Below, one piece after another: positions 1 through 7,769 of a stretch of 13,872 nucleotides of DNA (positions are counted from its first letter, which is position 1; each line of letters begins with the position of its first letter). Source of the DNA: an uncultured Clostridia bacterium (GTDB lineage Bacteria; Bacillota; Clostridia; TANB77; CAG-508); contig CAKOYQ010000023.1 of the NCBI GenBank assembly GCA_934130935.1, positions 1 to 13,872 on the forward strand, read 5' to 3'. Below the pieces are notes generated by a model that was not told the DNA's origin, ran no database searches, and saw nothing but the letters and a program-made list of their open reading frames with translations. Both the position numbers and the translations under genes were made by a program.

Positions 1-2
1 AC

Positions 3-56
3 TTTTTCTAAAGTATTGATTTTTTAGAAAAATATTATTAAAATAATGTTAATAAT
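3..56. repeat. AT-rich inverted repeats at the window edge
   Basis: Two adjacent dyads lie here. TTTTTCTAAA (3-12) pairs perfectly with TTTAGAAAAA (23-32), and ATTATTAA (34-41) pairs with TTAATAAT (49-56). They are downstream of the relaxase gene. They could be part of a transcription end or an element end, but such A+T-rich dyads also arise by chance in this composition, and the neighbouring sequence is cut off. Confidence 0.3.
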
Positions 57-83
57 AAAAATATTAAATTTTTTCAAATTATC

Positions 84-103
84 AATCGGAAGGAAATCCG
101 ATT
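84..103 (-). terminator. Possible terminator downstream of mobA
   Basis: AATCGGA (84-90) and TCCGATT (97-103) form a perfect 7-bp stem with a 6-base loop, 39 bases past the relaxase stop codon. On the minus strand the stem is followed by A+T-rich sequence rather than a clean T run, so termination is plausible but not certain. Confidence 0.4.
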
Positions 104-141
104 TACACAAGATTTTCTATAGGCTCCTTTATGTGGGATTT

Positions 142-1449
142 CTAATATCTACTCTTGTCTTTATTATTCTTACTCATCAATTCTTTTAATCTTTCTTTTT
201 CAGCTCGTTCTTTCTGAACTTCTTCATAAACTCTATTATAAGTATCAATAATTCTTATACAAGCATTCCTTTGACCATATAAAGCACATATTTCATCAGA
301 AATCAAATTTATTCTTTCTAAAATAAAACTTTTTTCTTCTACAGAGCTTGCTTTTTTATGTTTAATCCACAAATTTTCTCTTTTTCCTTTTAATATAGGT
401 AATTTATTTTCAATTTCTTTTTTATGAATTTTAATATCTTCAATAGATTTAGAATGGCTTCGATTTATATAATTTAATTCTTCAAATACAATTTTAGTTT
501 TATTTCTCACTTTATAATCTTGAACAGTAACTTCTTGTATTGTTACTTTAGCAGGAAAAATCCCAAGTACATATAATGCTGCAACATACCAACTATAAAA
601 TATATTTGACTTATATAATTTCCAATCAATTTTTGGGCAAGTATAAACTTTCCTATAATATTTCTTTTGATAATTTGCAAAAGGTATTAAAGTATTATTT
701 TCTTTAGGATAATAAATTCTTTCTTTTATACTTTGTGCAGAATATTCTTCTCCCAAAGCTCTATCAATCCTTACATTTCTTTGATAATATGGTGTTTTCA
801 TTGTTAAATATTTTCCACTATCACTAATATAATTATATCCCTTTGCATTTAAAATTGTCTTAAAATCCGAATATTTCTTTGACTCTTTTATAGCCTCATC
901 TATATCTCTTTTTATTTTTCTCATTTTATCATCTTTACGATTAAAATTCTCTATACTCTTATTTCTAATTTCTTTTGACTCTTCAGCTCGCTCTGTATCT
1001 GCTATATCTAGCCCATATTTTAAACATAAATTATCAGATACATCTTTTAAAAATGCAATATCCTCATTTCCATTATGATATTTCTTTCCATCTTCAAATG
1101 AAACCGAATTCAGTATTATATGATTATGAACATTTTGAGTATTTTTATGAGTGCAAATAACTACTTGATATTTATCTCCCCACATTTCTTCAGCAAGTTC
1201 CTTTCCAATTTCATTTGCTTTTTCAGGTCGTACTTCATAACCATAAAAAGATTGAATTATATGATAACCTAAAACTTTATCTTCTTTTTGAAAAAACTTT
1301 TTAGTCAAAGCCATTTCTTCATAAGCAGTTGGAACACTACAATTAATACTTGATACTAAAATTCCATTTTCTGTTTTATTACCATTTTTTCCATAGTTAA
1401 TAACTTTTTGCAGATTACTTTTTATATTTTTGATTTTAATTATTGCCAC
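142..1449 (-). CDS. mobA: MobA/MobP-type relaxase of a mobilizable element
   Basis: This 435-residue protein is a conjugative relaxase, which nicks one strand at the origin of transfer and stays attached to the DNA while it is transferred. The nuclease domain occupies roughly residues 1-150. It has a candidate catalytic tyrosine in INYGKN (Y19), a histidine in GYHIIQSF (H63), and the three-histidine metal site around H101, H108 and H110 (THK, then NVHNHIILNS). Residues 190-260 match the region usual in these relaxases with GYNYISDSGKYLT. Hydrophobic and then charged helical segments follow to the C-terminus. The start is GTG, sharing one base with the TAG stop of mobC and preceded by GAGGA, so translation is probably coupled. 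Tn4451 carries a comparable mobilization protein (TnpZ) alongside TnpV, as here. The family call is strong; the exact subfamily is not resolved. Confidence 0.9.
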   Translation of the reverse strand: MAIIKIKNIKSNLQKVINYGKNGNKTENGILVSSINCSVPTAYEEMALTKKFFQKEDKVLGYHIIQSFYGYEVRPEKANEIGKELAEEMWGDKYQVVICTHKNTQNVHNHIILNSVSFEDGKKYHNGNEDIAFLKDVSDNLCLKYGLDIADTERAEESKEIRNKSIENFNRKDDKMRKIKRDIDEAIKESKKYSDFKTILNAKGYNYISDSGKYLTMKTPYYQRNVRIDRALGEEYSAQSIKERIYYPKENNTLIPFANYQKKYYRKVYTCPKIDWKLYKSNIFYSWYVAALYVLGIFPAKVTIQEVTVQDYKVRNKTKIVFEELNYINRSHSKSIEDIKIHKKEIENKLPILKGKRENLWIKHKKASSVEEKSFILERINLISDEICALYGQRNACIRIIDTYNRVYEEVQKERAEKERLKELMSKNNKDKSRY

Positions 1450-1778
1450 TAAACATCACTTCCTCTCGAATAAATTTTCTTTTGAAAATCTAACATAAAA
1501 TTATTTATATTAGTATTCAAATATTCTAATTCTTCTGCTTCTATATATCCTCTTATATTCACTTTTTTTGCAATTTGATTTATATTATTTGCAATTCCTG
1601 AAATTTGTTTAGTAAATTCCGTTATTTCTTTTCCTGGTTGTTCTTTTATTTTATATCCTCTAATACAACTTCTTAAAAATTCCGATTCACTTAATCCTGT
1701 CTTTTTAGCTTTTTCTTTTAGCAAATCATCTTCTGCTTGATTAACCCAAATTTGTTTTTTTATCGTTCTTTCTCTCAT
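1449..1778 (-). CDS. mobC: MobC-like relaxosome accessory protein
   Basis: This 109-residue protein looks like the DNA-binding accessory subunit that helps the relaxase open and nick the origin of transfer. Residues 5-45 resemble a ribbon-helix-helix module (KKQIWVNQAEDDLL then GLSESEFLRSCI). Residues 61-74, GIANNINQIAKKVN, match the MobC signature of the GxNxNQIA type. Its length is usual for MobC proteins of Firmicutes mobilizable elements. An AAAGGAA site precedes the ATG. Its stop overlaps the relaxase start by one base, and the hairpin region at 1814-1893 lies directly upstream, the usual place for an origin of transfer. Identification rests on motif and context. Confidence 0.85.
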   Translation of the reverse strand: MRERTIKKQIWVNQAEDDLLKEKAKKTGLSESEFLRSCIRGYKIKEQPGKEITEFTKQISGIANNINQIAKKVNIRGYIEAEELEYLNTNINNFMLDFQKKIYSRGSDV

Positions 1779-1813
1779 ATCTTTTCATTCCTTTCAAAAT
1801 TTTTTTAGGGGTT

Positions 1814-1893
1814 TGGGGAAGTAATTCCCCATAATTTATTTTTGCCAAAAAATAACAAGCGGTATTTATACGGGAGTATAAATGCGTCGCTTG
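1814..1893. other. Candidate origin of transfer (oriT): two hairpins
   Basis: Between tnpV and mobC are two dyads. TGGGGAA (1814-1820) pairs with TTCCCCA (1825-1831) around a 4-base loop. CAAGCG (1856-1861) pairs with CGCTTG (1888-1893) and encloses a second perfect 8-bp arm pair, ATTTATAC (1864-1871) and GTATAAAT (1876-1883), around GGGA. Neither dyad is followed by a T run on the minus strand, so they do not look like terminators. Position immediately upstream of mobC-mobA is the usual one for oriT. The nic base cannot be assigned from sequence alone. Confidence 0.65.
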
Positions 1894-1908
1894 CTTTTCT
1901 TATTTCAT

Positions 1909-2292
1909 TCAATAATTTTGAACATAAATTAGTTCTTTTAGAACAATTTCTTCTGCTGTATTTTTAAAATTATTCATCATTCCACCCCAGTAAAGTTGAT
2001 TAGAATTTTTCATTTCTTCTGTAAGATTATTTTTAAGTTTCAATTCGTTTATTATTTCTTTAACTCTTTTTTTAGCTTCCATATCAACTTCGACAATATC
2101 TTTTCTTAATGTACCATCTAATAATTTTTCTTCATATTCTACGCGATTGTTTTCTTTTAAATATTTTAATCTTAGATGTCCATATTTTCCTATTGGATAA
2201 TCTTGATATTCATCTTTTGAAATTACTAAATTTGGAATATAATAATCCCCCACCTTTCTATATTCAATTTTGTTTTTAACTTCATTTTTCAT
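1909..2292 (-). CDS. tnpV: TnpV-like transposon-encoded protein
   Basis: This 127-residue protein matches the TnpV family, named after a gene of Tn4451 from Clostridium and common in Clostridia mobile elements. Family features visible here are the N-terminal YRKVGDYYIPNL, then PIGKYGHLRLKYLKE, a central E-x-D segment before a helix, and the C-terminal WGGMMNN and AEEIVLKELIY. The start is supported by an AAAGGAGG site just upstream. It lies between the terminator of the helicase operon and the candidate oriT, ahead of mobC-mobA, which fits a Tn4451-like gene set. The biochemical role of TnpV is not established, so none is assigned. Confidence 0.85.
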   Translation of the reverse strand: MKNEVKNKIEYRKVGDYYIPNLVISKDEYQDYPIGKYGHLRLKYLKENNRVEYEEKLLDGTLRKDIVEVDMEAKKRVKEIINELKLKNNLTEEMKNSNQLYWGGMMNNFKNTAEEIVLKELIYVQNY

Positions 2293-2320
2293 AATGAAAA
2301 CCTCCTTTAAATTTATTTTT

Positions 2321-2356
2321 ATATAAAAAATAGAGCAGAATTTTTTTCTACTCTAT
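2321..2356 (-). terminator. Rho-independent terminator of the helicase operon
   Basis: On the minus strand an 11-base stem (2346-2356 against 2330-2340, one mismatch) with a 5-base loop is followed directly by TTTTTTATAT. It starts 18 bases after the stop of the 122-residue gene and separates the helicase operon from tnpV. Confidence 0.75.
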
Positions 2357-2373
2357 AATTAACTATTATTTAA

Positions 2374-2742
2374 TTAAACATTTTTTAGTTCTTTCAACAT
2401 TTGAGCAATATGGTTCTTTCTTCGTTCGGTATCAATATTTAATTCTTCTGTTTCATTTTCATATAAAGCTACAAGTTTATCGATATCTTCTTCTGACAAG
2501 TCATCTTCATCAATTTCTCCATTATCATATAATAATTGTAACTTTTTTAATCTTATTTCTTCTTCACTTTCCTTAAATTTTACATTTTCAAGAAAATCAA
2601 CCTTATTTTTATTGTCTGTAATTGTTTCTTCAATAATGTTTTTACTGGCTGATATATTTTTTCTTGGAAAGAAATTCTTAAAAAAGTTACGAATTTTAAT
2701 AAATATATTTTCTTTATATACTATTGGTTTATTGTTCTTCAT
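2374..2742 (-). CDS. Acidic small protein coupled to the ART-helicase gene, function unknown
   Basis: This 122-residue protein is not a family I recognise. I chose the ATG at 2742 over one 63 bases upstream because AGAGGG precedes it at good spacing. The gene then overlaps the end of the 1643-residue helicase gene by 14 bases, which suggests translational coupling and a shared task. The N-terminus is basic with an aromatic amphipathic stretch (KIRNFFKNFFPRK, about residues 16-28), followed by a variable linker. The C-terminal half is strongly acidic and helical, with KKLQLLYDNGEIDEDDLSEE around residues 65-84 and a final basic helix near ERRKNHIAQMLKELK. There is no signal peptide or transmembrane segment. 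The acidic half could bind the helicase or mimic DNA, but that is only inference. The terminator downstream closes the operon. Confidence 0.75.
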   Translation of the reverse strand: MKNNKPIVYKENIFIKIRNFFKNFFPRKNISASKNIIEETITDNKNKVDFLENVKFKESEEEIRLKKLQLLYDNGEIDEDDLSEEDIDKLVALYENETEELNIDTERRKNHIAQMLKELKNV

Positions 2743-5700
2743 GGACTTGCCCTCTTTTCTTAAGTTCTTCTGAAACTTGTTCTTCAAATTCTTTAGCTTG
2801 TTCATTTTTTTGTTTTGCTTTATCTCGCTGCTGTTTTACTGTCTGCAAATTTTTTTGTTTAACTTTTCTAGAATTATATTTTTCATCTAATTTTCTTACT
2901 ATTTCTAAAATTCTTCTCTCTTCTTCATCTTCTACTTCTTCTAATTCTTTCTCTTCATATTTCTTTAATTTTTTTCTTAAGGTTGATAAAGCACTTCCCA
3001 ATCTTTTTTCTTCTTCATCTTCTGATCTTCTATTCGGTAACTTTCTGTCCCATATTTCTTTATCTCCATAATTTACTTTGCACCAATTTTCTATTTGTAA
3101 TACTATACCTAAATTTTCATGTGATTGTAAATGTCCAAATGCATATTCTTCATCTAATTTTCTTACTATTTCTAAAATTCTTCTATCTTCTTCATTCTCT
3201 ATTTCTTCTATCTTTTTTCCGTCATATTTCTTTAATTTTCTTATTAAATTTCTTAAGGCTAATCCTAATCTTTTTTCTTCCTCATCTTCTGAAGTTGTAT
3301 ATGGCAATTTTCTATCCCATATTTCTTTATCTTCATAATTTTCTTTACACCAATTTTCTATTTGCAATGCTATACCTAGGTTTTCATGTAATTGGAAATG
3401 TCCAAATGCATATTCTTCATCTAATTTTCTTACTATTTCTAAAATTCTTCTATCTTCTTCATTCTCTATTTCTTCTATCTTTTTTCCGTCATATTTCTTT
3501 AATTTTGTTCTTAATGCTGATAAAGCATTTCCTAATCTTTTTTCTTCTTCATCTTCTGGTTCTAGATTCGGCAATTTTCTATCCCATTTTTGTTTATCTC
3601 CATAATTTATTTTGCACCAATTTTCAATTTGTAATGCTATACCTAGACTTTCATGTGATTGCATACGTCCAAATGCATACTCTTCATCTAACATTCTTAA
3701 TATTTCTAAAATTTTTCTATCTTCTGCATTCTCTATTTCCCCTATCTTTTTTCCTTCATATTGTTTTAATTTTGTTCTTAAGTTTGATAAAGCATTTCCT
3801 AATCTTTTTTCTTCCTCATCTTTTGACTTTCTATTCGGTAACTTTCTGTCCCATATTTCTTTATCTCCATAATTTACTTTGCACCAATTTTCTATTTGTA
3901 ATACTATACCTAAATTTTCATGTGATTGTAAATGTCCAAATGCATATTCTTCATCTAATTTTCTTACTATTTCTAAAATTCTTCTATCTTCTTCATTCTC
4001 TATTTCTTCTATCTTTTTTCCGTCATATTTCTTTAATTTTGTTCTTAATGTTGATAAAGCATTTCCTAATCTTTTTTCTTCTTCATCTTCTGATCTTGAA
4101 CCTGGTAATTTTCTATCCCATTTTTGTTTATCTCCATAATTTTCTTTACACCATTCTTCTATTTCTAAGGCATTTTTTAAAGATTGATTACTTGTAATCT
4201 CTCCATTAATTTCATTTTCGAATTCTACATAATCTCTTAAAACTCCATTAATCTCAAATGGATTCATTTCATCTTTGCTACCTCTTGTTTTAGGAATAGG
4301 TGGTAGTTCTATATTCCATAAATCAATTTCATTTGCTAAATCAATAATTTTTTGTATTTCGTCTTTTTGTTCATCAGTTAAATCTTCAAAATTATCAAAT
4401 CCATCTAGGTATTTAGCATAGTTACTTTGAATTCTTCTTAATACAGCATAATAATGTTGTTCTTGCTTATTGGAACTATTTCTATCTGGCAACATTCCAT
4501 CATGGTTATCAATCCATTCTTTAACTATAGTTAGTACTTCTAAGTCATCTATTGGCTCTGCGTTTTCAAAATCTTTTTCTATTTGTACAGTCAATGAATT
4601 ATTTGCTAAGTCTATTACAATTGGTCTTTTATCATCTGGTAACGGATTATCTTCATCTAGTGCATATATTGCTCTACCTAATTGCTGTAAATATAAAATT
4701 CTAGAATTTTCATCTAATGATCTAAACCATATAATTCCATCTACACCTTCTATATGAAGTCCCTCATTTGCCTTATTCATTACAACCATAAATTTAGTTA
4801 CATCTGAGTTATCTGACTCAAATGCATTTAATTCCTGCTGATTCTTATCTTCTCCAGCCTTATTTTTTTCTTTTCCATTCCAACTGCCACTCATTGCATG
4901 ACATTGTGGCACAATGTCTGTTCCTTCAAAAACTTTATTTAAGTAATCTTGATATGCTTTTATTTTATCTTCGCCTGTTTTTGTTCCTAATCTATTTCCA
5001 TCTTCATCTTCAATTTCGCCTTGATCTGTAACAGGAATAAATACAATATATTTTCCACCTTTTTTTACATGTTGCCTTAATATTTCTTCTTTTCCTATTC
5101 CGCTATCAAGATTTCTTCTAGCATCTTCTTCTAGTTTTTTTCTATCCTCTTCACCAATCTCTGCATCTATTTCTGTATTTAATCTTGCTCTTAATTCATT
5201 ATATTTTTGTAGTTCTTCTGCTCTTTTGGTTTCATCCTCTATGCTATCGATTTTTGCTCTTAGCTCATCCATTTTTCCTGATGATATTAAGTCATATTTA
5301 CAATAAACAAGTTTTGGATTTACTACATATCCCATTCTAATTGCATTTTCTAATGTCATATTAGATGCTAAATGTTTTCTTTGTTTGATTTCCTCATCTG
5401 TATATCCAAGTTTTCTAGCATTTTCTTCTGCCATGTCTCGACCATCTGCATCTCTTACAGGAGTTGCTGTTATACCAAGAACTTTTACATTTTCATCTTG
5501 GTTAGCAAATAAAGTATCAATTTTTCCTTCCCATTCTTTTGCACCAGTTCTATGTAATTCATCTAATACTATCATTCCATATTGACCTTCGGTAACCTCT
5601 TGCCCTCTTTTTGCAAGTAACCCCGAATATGATTCAAAAGTAATATTATTATTCGGAAATACTTCTGCTATTATTTCATCTATTGATTTCCCTATTGTAT

Positions 5701-7660
5701 CTTTTTTTCCATGTATATATTTTACTATGTAGCTTTTTATTTGATTCAATATTTCATCTTGTGGTGCTAAATATAACATTTCTTCATGTGGATGTTCTTT
5801 TGCATATTGTTGCATTTGAGCTAAAGCAACAAAACTTTTTCCTGCCCCTGTTGGTAATATTACTTGTGCAAATTTATGGTCTTTAAATAATTCATTTACA
5901 TTATCAAAAGCTCTTTGTTGATAGTCTTTTAGTTTAATGTCTGTGCCTTCTATATCATAATATCCTAAAAATCTTTCAACTATTTCAATATTTATATTTT
6001 CATTTAATATATCTTGTCTTGTATTTAATAGTTCTTCTAATTTACCTTCTTCATATTGTTCATAGAATCCATCTCTTGTAGCAATATTTAATAAATAGGT
6101 GGGAATTAGCTTTTCTTCAATTCCTGCTTGTTTTAATTTATTATATATCTCGACACAATTTCTATTTTGTAATCTACTTATTAATTCTGTTCTTTCGGCT
6201 ATTTTAAATTCTTCTATTCCTATTTCTTGCCAATTATATTGTGAGATTATTGCTTCAGGATAATATCTTGATTTTTCTATTGGACTACTTTCTTTGCCAT
6301 ATGTTTTGCTAACAATGTCTTGTATGTTAAGAAGCCCTCCTTTTTGCAATACTTCATTTAATTCTTCTTGTGATAATCCTTTAATATCTTCTATTAAAGA
6401 TTGTTCTTCTTTATCAAGTTTCAAATTGACAGATTCACTTAATTTTACACCTTTACCACTTTGTCTTGATATTATTTCAGGCTCTACTCTAAAGCCATTT
6501 TCTTTTATATATTCAATAATATCTTTAAACTCAGAATCTTGTCCTAATACCTTACTTAAAATATCAACAAGTCCTATTGCATTTTTTCTTGCCTTGCTTA
6601 AATAGAACATACTTGTAACAATCGAATTTGCCTTACCATATTCTACAGTTCCACCCGTTAATTCATACATTTCTTCTATTGAAATATTTTTCTTAACTTT
6701 TTCTCCTATATCTTCTAAAGTTGGTATTTGTTCTCCATTTTGAACAGCATTTATCAAAGCAACTTTTAACTTTTCAATTCTTGACCTATCTAATCCATCT
6801 ATCTGTTGTATTAAAGCAAATATATCAGCAACTTCTTTAGGTATCTCAATTATATTTTCCTTTTTTATTTCCCCATAATGGATTACTTCCATTGAAGAAA
6901 ATGCATTTCCAATTGTTTCTCTTAATTTTGAGTTTGAGGAATGTGGTATAACATGTTCTAAAATATGCTCATTTTCTAATATTGCAAGTTTAGCATAAAC
7001 CTTATTAGTTTCTAAAAGTTGTTCTTCATTTAATGATTGATAACTACTAATTCTTGCTTTAGGACTACTATATGTAATTCCTTTTTTAGGATGAGCTTTG
7101 CTTGAATTAACTTCTCCAATTTTAGCAGTATATCTTTGGGATATTATTTCTTGCAATTCTTTTGTTTCATTTGCTACATCTATATCAGAAAATATGTCTA
7201 AAATTTCGTTTCTTAAATCTTCTGGTAATTCCTCTAGTGATTGCATAATTCTTGAATACAACTCTTGTAGCATATATTGTCCTGCTTCAATTGTTTGTTC
7301 TCCAAATTCTTTTTTAGGAATTTTTATCATTACATATTTATCTTTATACGCCCCTCTTCCATAATTTATAGCAATATTAGCATTGGAAGTTAAAGATATA
7401 CAATTAGTATCTTTTCTATAATGCATTTTTATATGATCATATACCTCTTCTAATGTTATACTTGAATCTTCTGTATATTTTGTTTTCCCCTCAAATCTTT
7501 CTCTATCTGTTCTAATTCTATTTATTTTACCATCTGAAGACAAAGTTATTTCTTGTTCAATATCACTATTATCAGCCATATTTAGAGCCCTAAAGAAATA
7601 ATAATTTTCTTCATCGCTAATTACATTAAATTTATCTATTTCTAAAATTTCTTTATCCAT
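2729..7660 (-). CDS. Large multidomain SF2 helicase with ADP-ribosyltransferase-like N-terminus and C-terminal helicase-associated repeats
   Basis: This 1643-residue protein has three parts. Residues 15-275 resemble an ADP-ribosyltransferase fold: YFFRALN (R24), CISLTSN (S89-T91) and ENEHILEHVIP (E229-x-E231, then IP at the spacing seen in cholera-toxin-type enzymes). Residues 280-560 are mostly helical and unassigned. Residues 575-1000 are a complete superfamily 2 helicase, with Q-like LKDYQQRA, Walker A PTGAGKS (603-609), DELH (700-703), TATP (731-734), motif V near NEGLHIEG, and QQLGRA (992-997). From 1158 to about 1594 come five 89-residue helicase-associated-like repeats with conserved tryptophans at 1170, 1259, 1348, 1437 and 1526. 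A degenerate unit lies at 1043-1112, and the tail is a basic coiled coil. AGGAGATG supports the start. It is probably cargo of the mobilizable element. The helicase call is firm; the ART call is a motif-level inference. Confidence 0.88.
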   Translation of the reverse strand: MDKEILEIDKFNVISDEENYYFFRALNMADNSDIEQEITLSSDGKINRIRTDRERFEGKTKYTEDSSITLEEVYDHIKMHYRKDTNCISLTSNANIAINYGRGAYKDKYVMIKIPKKEFGEQTIEAGQYMLQELYSRIMQSLEELPEDLRNEILDIFSDIDVANETKELQEIISQRYTAKIGEVNSSKAHPKKGITYSSPKARISSYQSLNEEQLLETNKVYAKLAILENEHILEHVIPHSSNSKLRETIGNAFSSMEVIHYGEIKKENIIEIPKEVADIFALIQQIDGLDRSRIEKLKVALINAVQNGEQIPTLEDIGEKVKKNISIEEMYELTGGTVEYGKANSIVTSMFYLSKARKNAIGLVDILSKVLGQDSEFKDIIEYIKENGFRVEPEIISRQSGKGVKLSESVNLKLDKEEQSLIEDIKGLSQEELNEVLQKGGLLNIQDIVSKTYGKESSPIEKSRYYPEAIISQYNWQEIGIEEFKIAERTELISRLQNRNCVEIYNKLKQAGIEEKLIPTYLLNIATRDGFYEQYEEGKLEELLNTRQDILNENINIEIVERFLGYYDIEGTDIKLKDYQQRAFDNVNELFKDHKFAQVILPTGAGKSFVALAQMQQYAKEHPHEEMLYLAPQDEILNQIKSYIVKYIHGKKDTIGKSIDEIIAEVFPNNNITFESYSGLLAKRGQEVTEGQYGMIVLDELHRTGAKEWEGKIDTLFANQDENVKVLGITATPVRDADGRDMAEENARKLGYTDEEIKQRKHLASNMTLENAIRMGYVVNPKLVYCKYDLISSGKMDELRAKIDSIEDETKRAEELQKYNELRARLNTEIDAEIGEEDRKKLEEDARRNLDSGIGKEEILRQHVKKGGKYIVFIPVTDQGEIEDEDGNRLGTKTGEDKIKAYQDYLNKVFEGTDIVPQCHAMSGSWNGKEKNKAGEDKNQQELNAFESDNSDVTKFMVVMNKANEGLHIEGVDGIIWFRSLDENSRILYLQQLGRAIYALDEDNPLPDDKRPIVIDLANNSLTVQIEKDFENAEPIDDLEVLTIVKEWIDNHDGMLPDRNSSNKQEQHYYAVLRRIQSNYAKYLDGFDNFEDLTDEQKDEIQKIIDLANEIDLWNIELPPIPKTRGSKDEMNPFEINGVLRDYVEFENEINGEITSNQSLKNALEIEEWCKENYGDKQKWDRKLPGSRSEDEEEKRLGNALSTLRTKLKKYDGKKIEEIENEEDRRILEIVRKLDEEYAFGHLQSHENLGIVLQIENWCKVNYGDKEIWDRKLPNRKSKDEEEKRLGNALSNLRTKLKQYEGKKIGEIENAEDRKILEILRMLDEEYAFGRMQSHESLGIALQIENWCKINYGDKQKWDRKLPNLEPEDEEEKRLGNALSALRTKLKKYDGKKIEEIENEEDRRILEIVRKLDEEYAFGHFQLHENLGIALQIENWCKENYEDKEIWDRKLPYTTSEDEEEKRLGLALRNLIRKLKKYDGKKIEEIENEEDRRILEIVRKLDEEYAFGHLQSHENLGIVLQIENWCKVNYGDKEIWDRKLPNRRSEDEEEKRLGSALSTLRKKLKKYEEKELEEVEDEEERRILEIVRKLDEKYNSRKVKQKNLQTVKQQRDKAKQKNEQAKEFEEQVSEELKKRGQVHEEQ
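2879..4189 (-). repeat. Five tandem 267-bp coding repeats
   Basis: The repeats encode the C-terminal helicase-associated-like units with an exact 89-codon period, marked by ENWC or EEWC, then WDRKLP, EDEEEKRLG, KLKKY and ILEIVRKLDEEY. The longest identical stretch I can read is 3030-3239 against 3831-4040, offset by 801 bp (three periods). Confidence 0.92.
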
Positions 7661-7696
7661 TCATTCATCTCCTAAAAGATATAAAAATCCTTTGTT

Positions 7697-7726
7697 ATTA
7701 TATCATAAAAGGCTTCTTTTTGTCTT
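7697..7726 (-). promoter_or_regulatory. Promoter of the ART-helicase operon
   Basis: On the minus strand a consensus TATAAT (-10, 7697-7702) has an upstream TG extension (TGA at 7703-7705) and an 18-base spacer from AAGACA (-35, 7721-7726). Transcription would start near 7690, giving a leader of about 30 bases before the ATG at 7660. Confidence 0.7.
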
Positions 7727-7736
7727 TAAAAAATAC

Positions 7737-7769
7737 AATGTTACAAAATTGTAATATTTTTGTAACATT
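7737..7769. promoter_or_regulatory. Inverted repeat upstream of the helicase promoter, candidate operator
   Basis: AATGTTACAAAA (7737-7748) and TTTTGTAACATT (7758-7769) are perfect 12-bp arms around 9 bases. The left arm also forms a smaller dyad with the loop (TTACAA at 7741, TTGTAA at 7749), giving three TTACA/TGTAA half-sites. It begins 11 bases upstream of the helicase -35 and overlaps the candidate plus-strand promoter, so a bound protein could control both directions. Confidence 0.5.

Noticed and set aside
2743..2805. Longer start for the 122-residue acidic protein
   Set aside because: The internal ATG at 2742 has an AGAGGG site at good spacing. The longer form would overlap the helicase much more and its added residues are only lysine-rich complement of the coiled-coil tail.
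2879..4189. CRISPR array
   Set aside because: The period is 267 bp, the units are coding and in frame with the helicase, and there are no short repeat-spacer units.
2983..4197. Long plus-strand open frame across the repeat region, with shorter 86-residue frames inside it
   Set aside because: It is the complement of the repeated helicase-associated units. Its leucine- and phenylalanine-rich composition comes from reading A-rich coding sequence backwards, and it lacks a ribosome binding site.
2729..7660. Restriction enzyme subunit (type I HsdR or type III Res)
   Set aside because: The helicase core is ResIII-like, but no nuclease motif is visible in the protein and no methyltransferase or specificity gene lies nearby.
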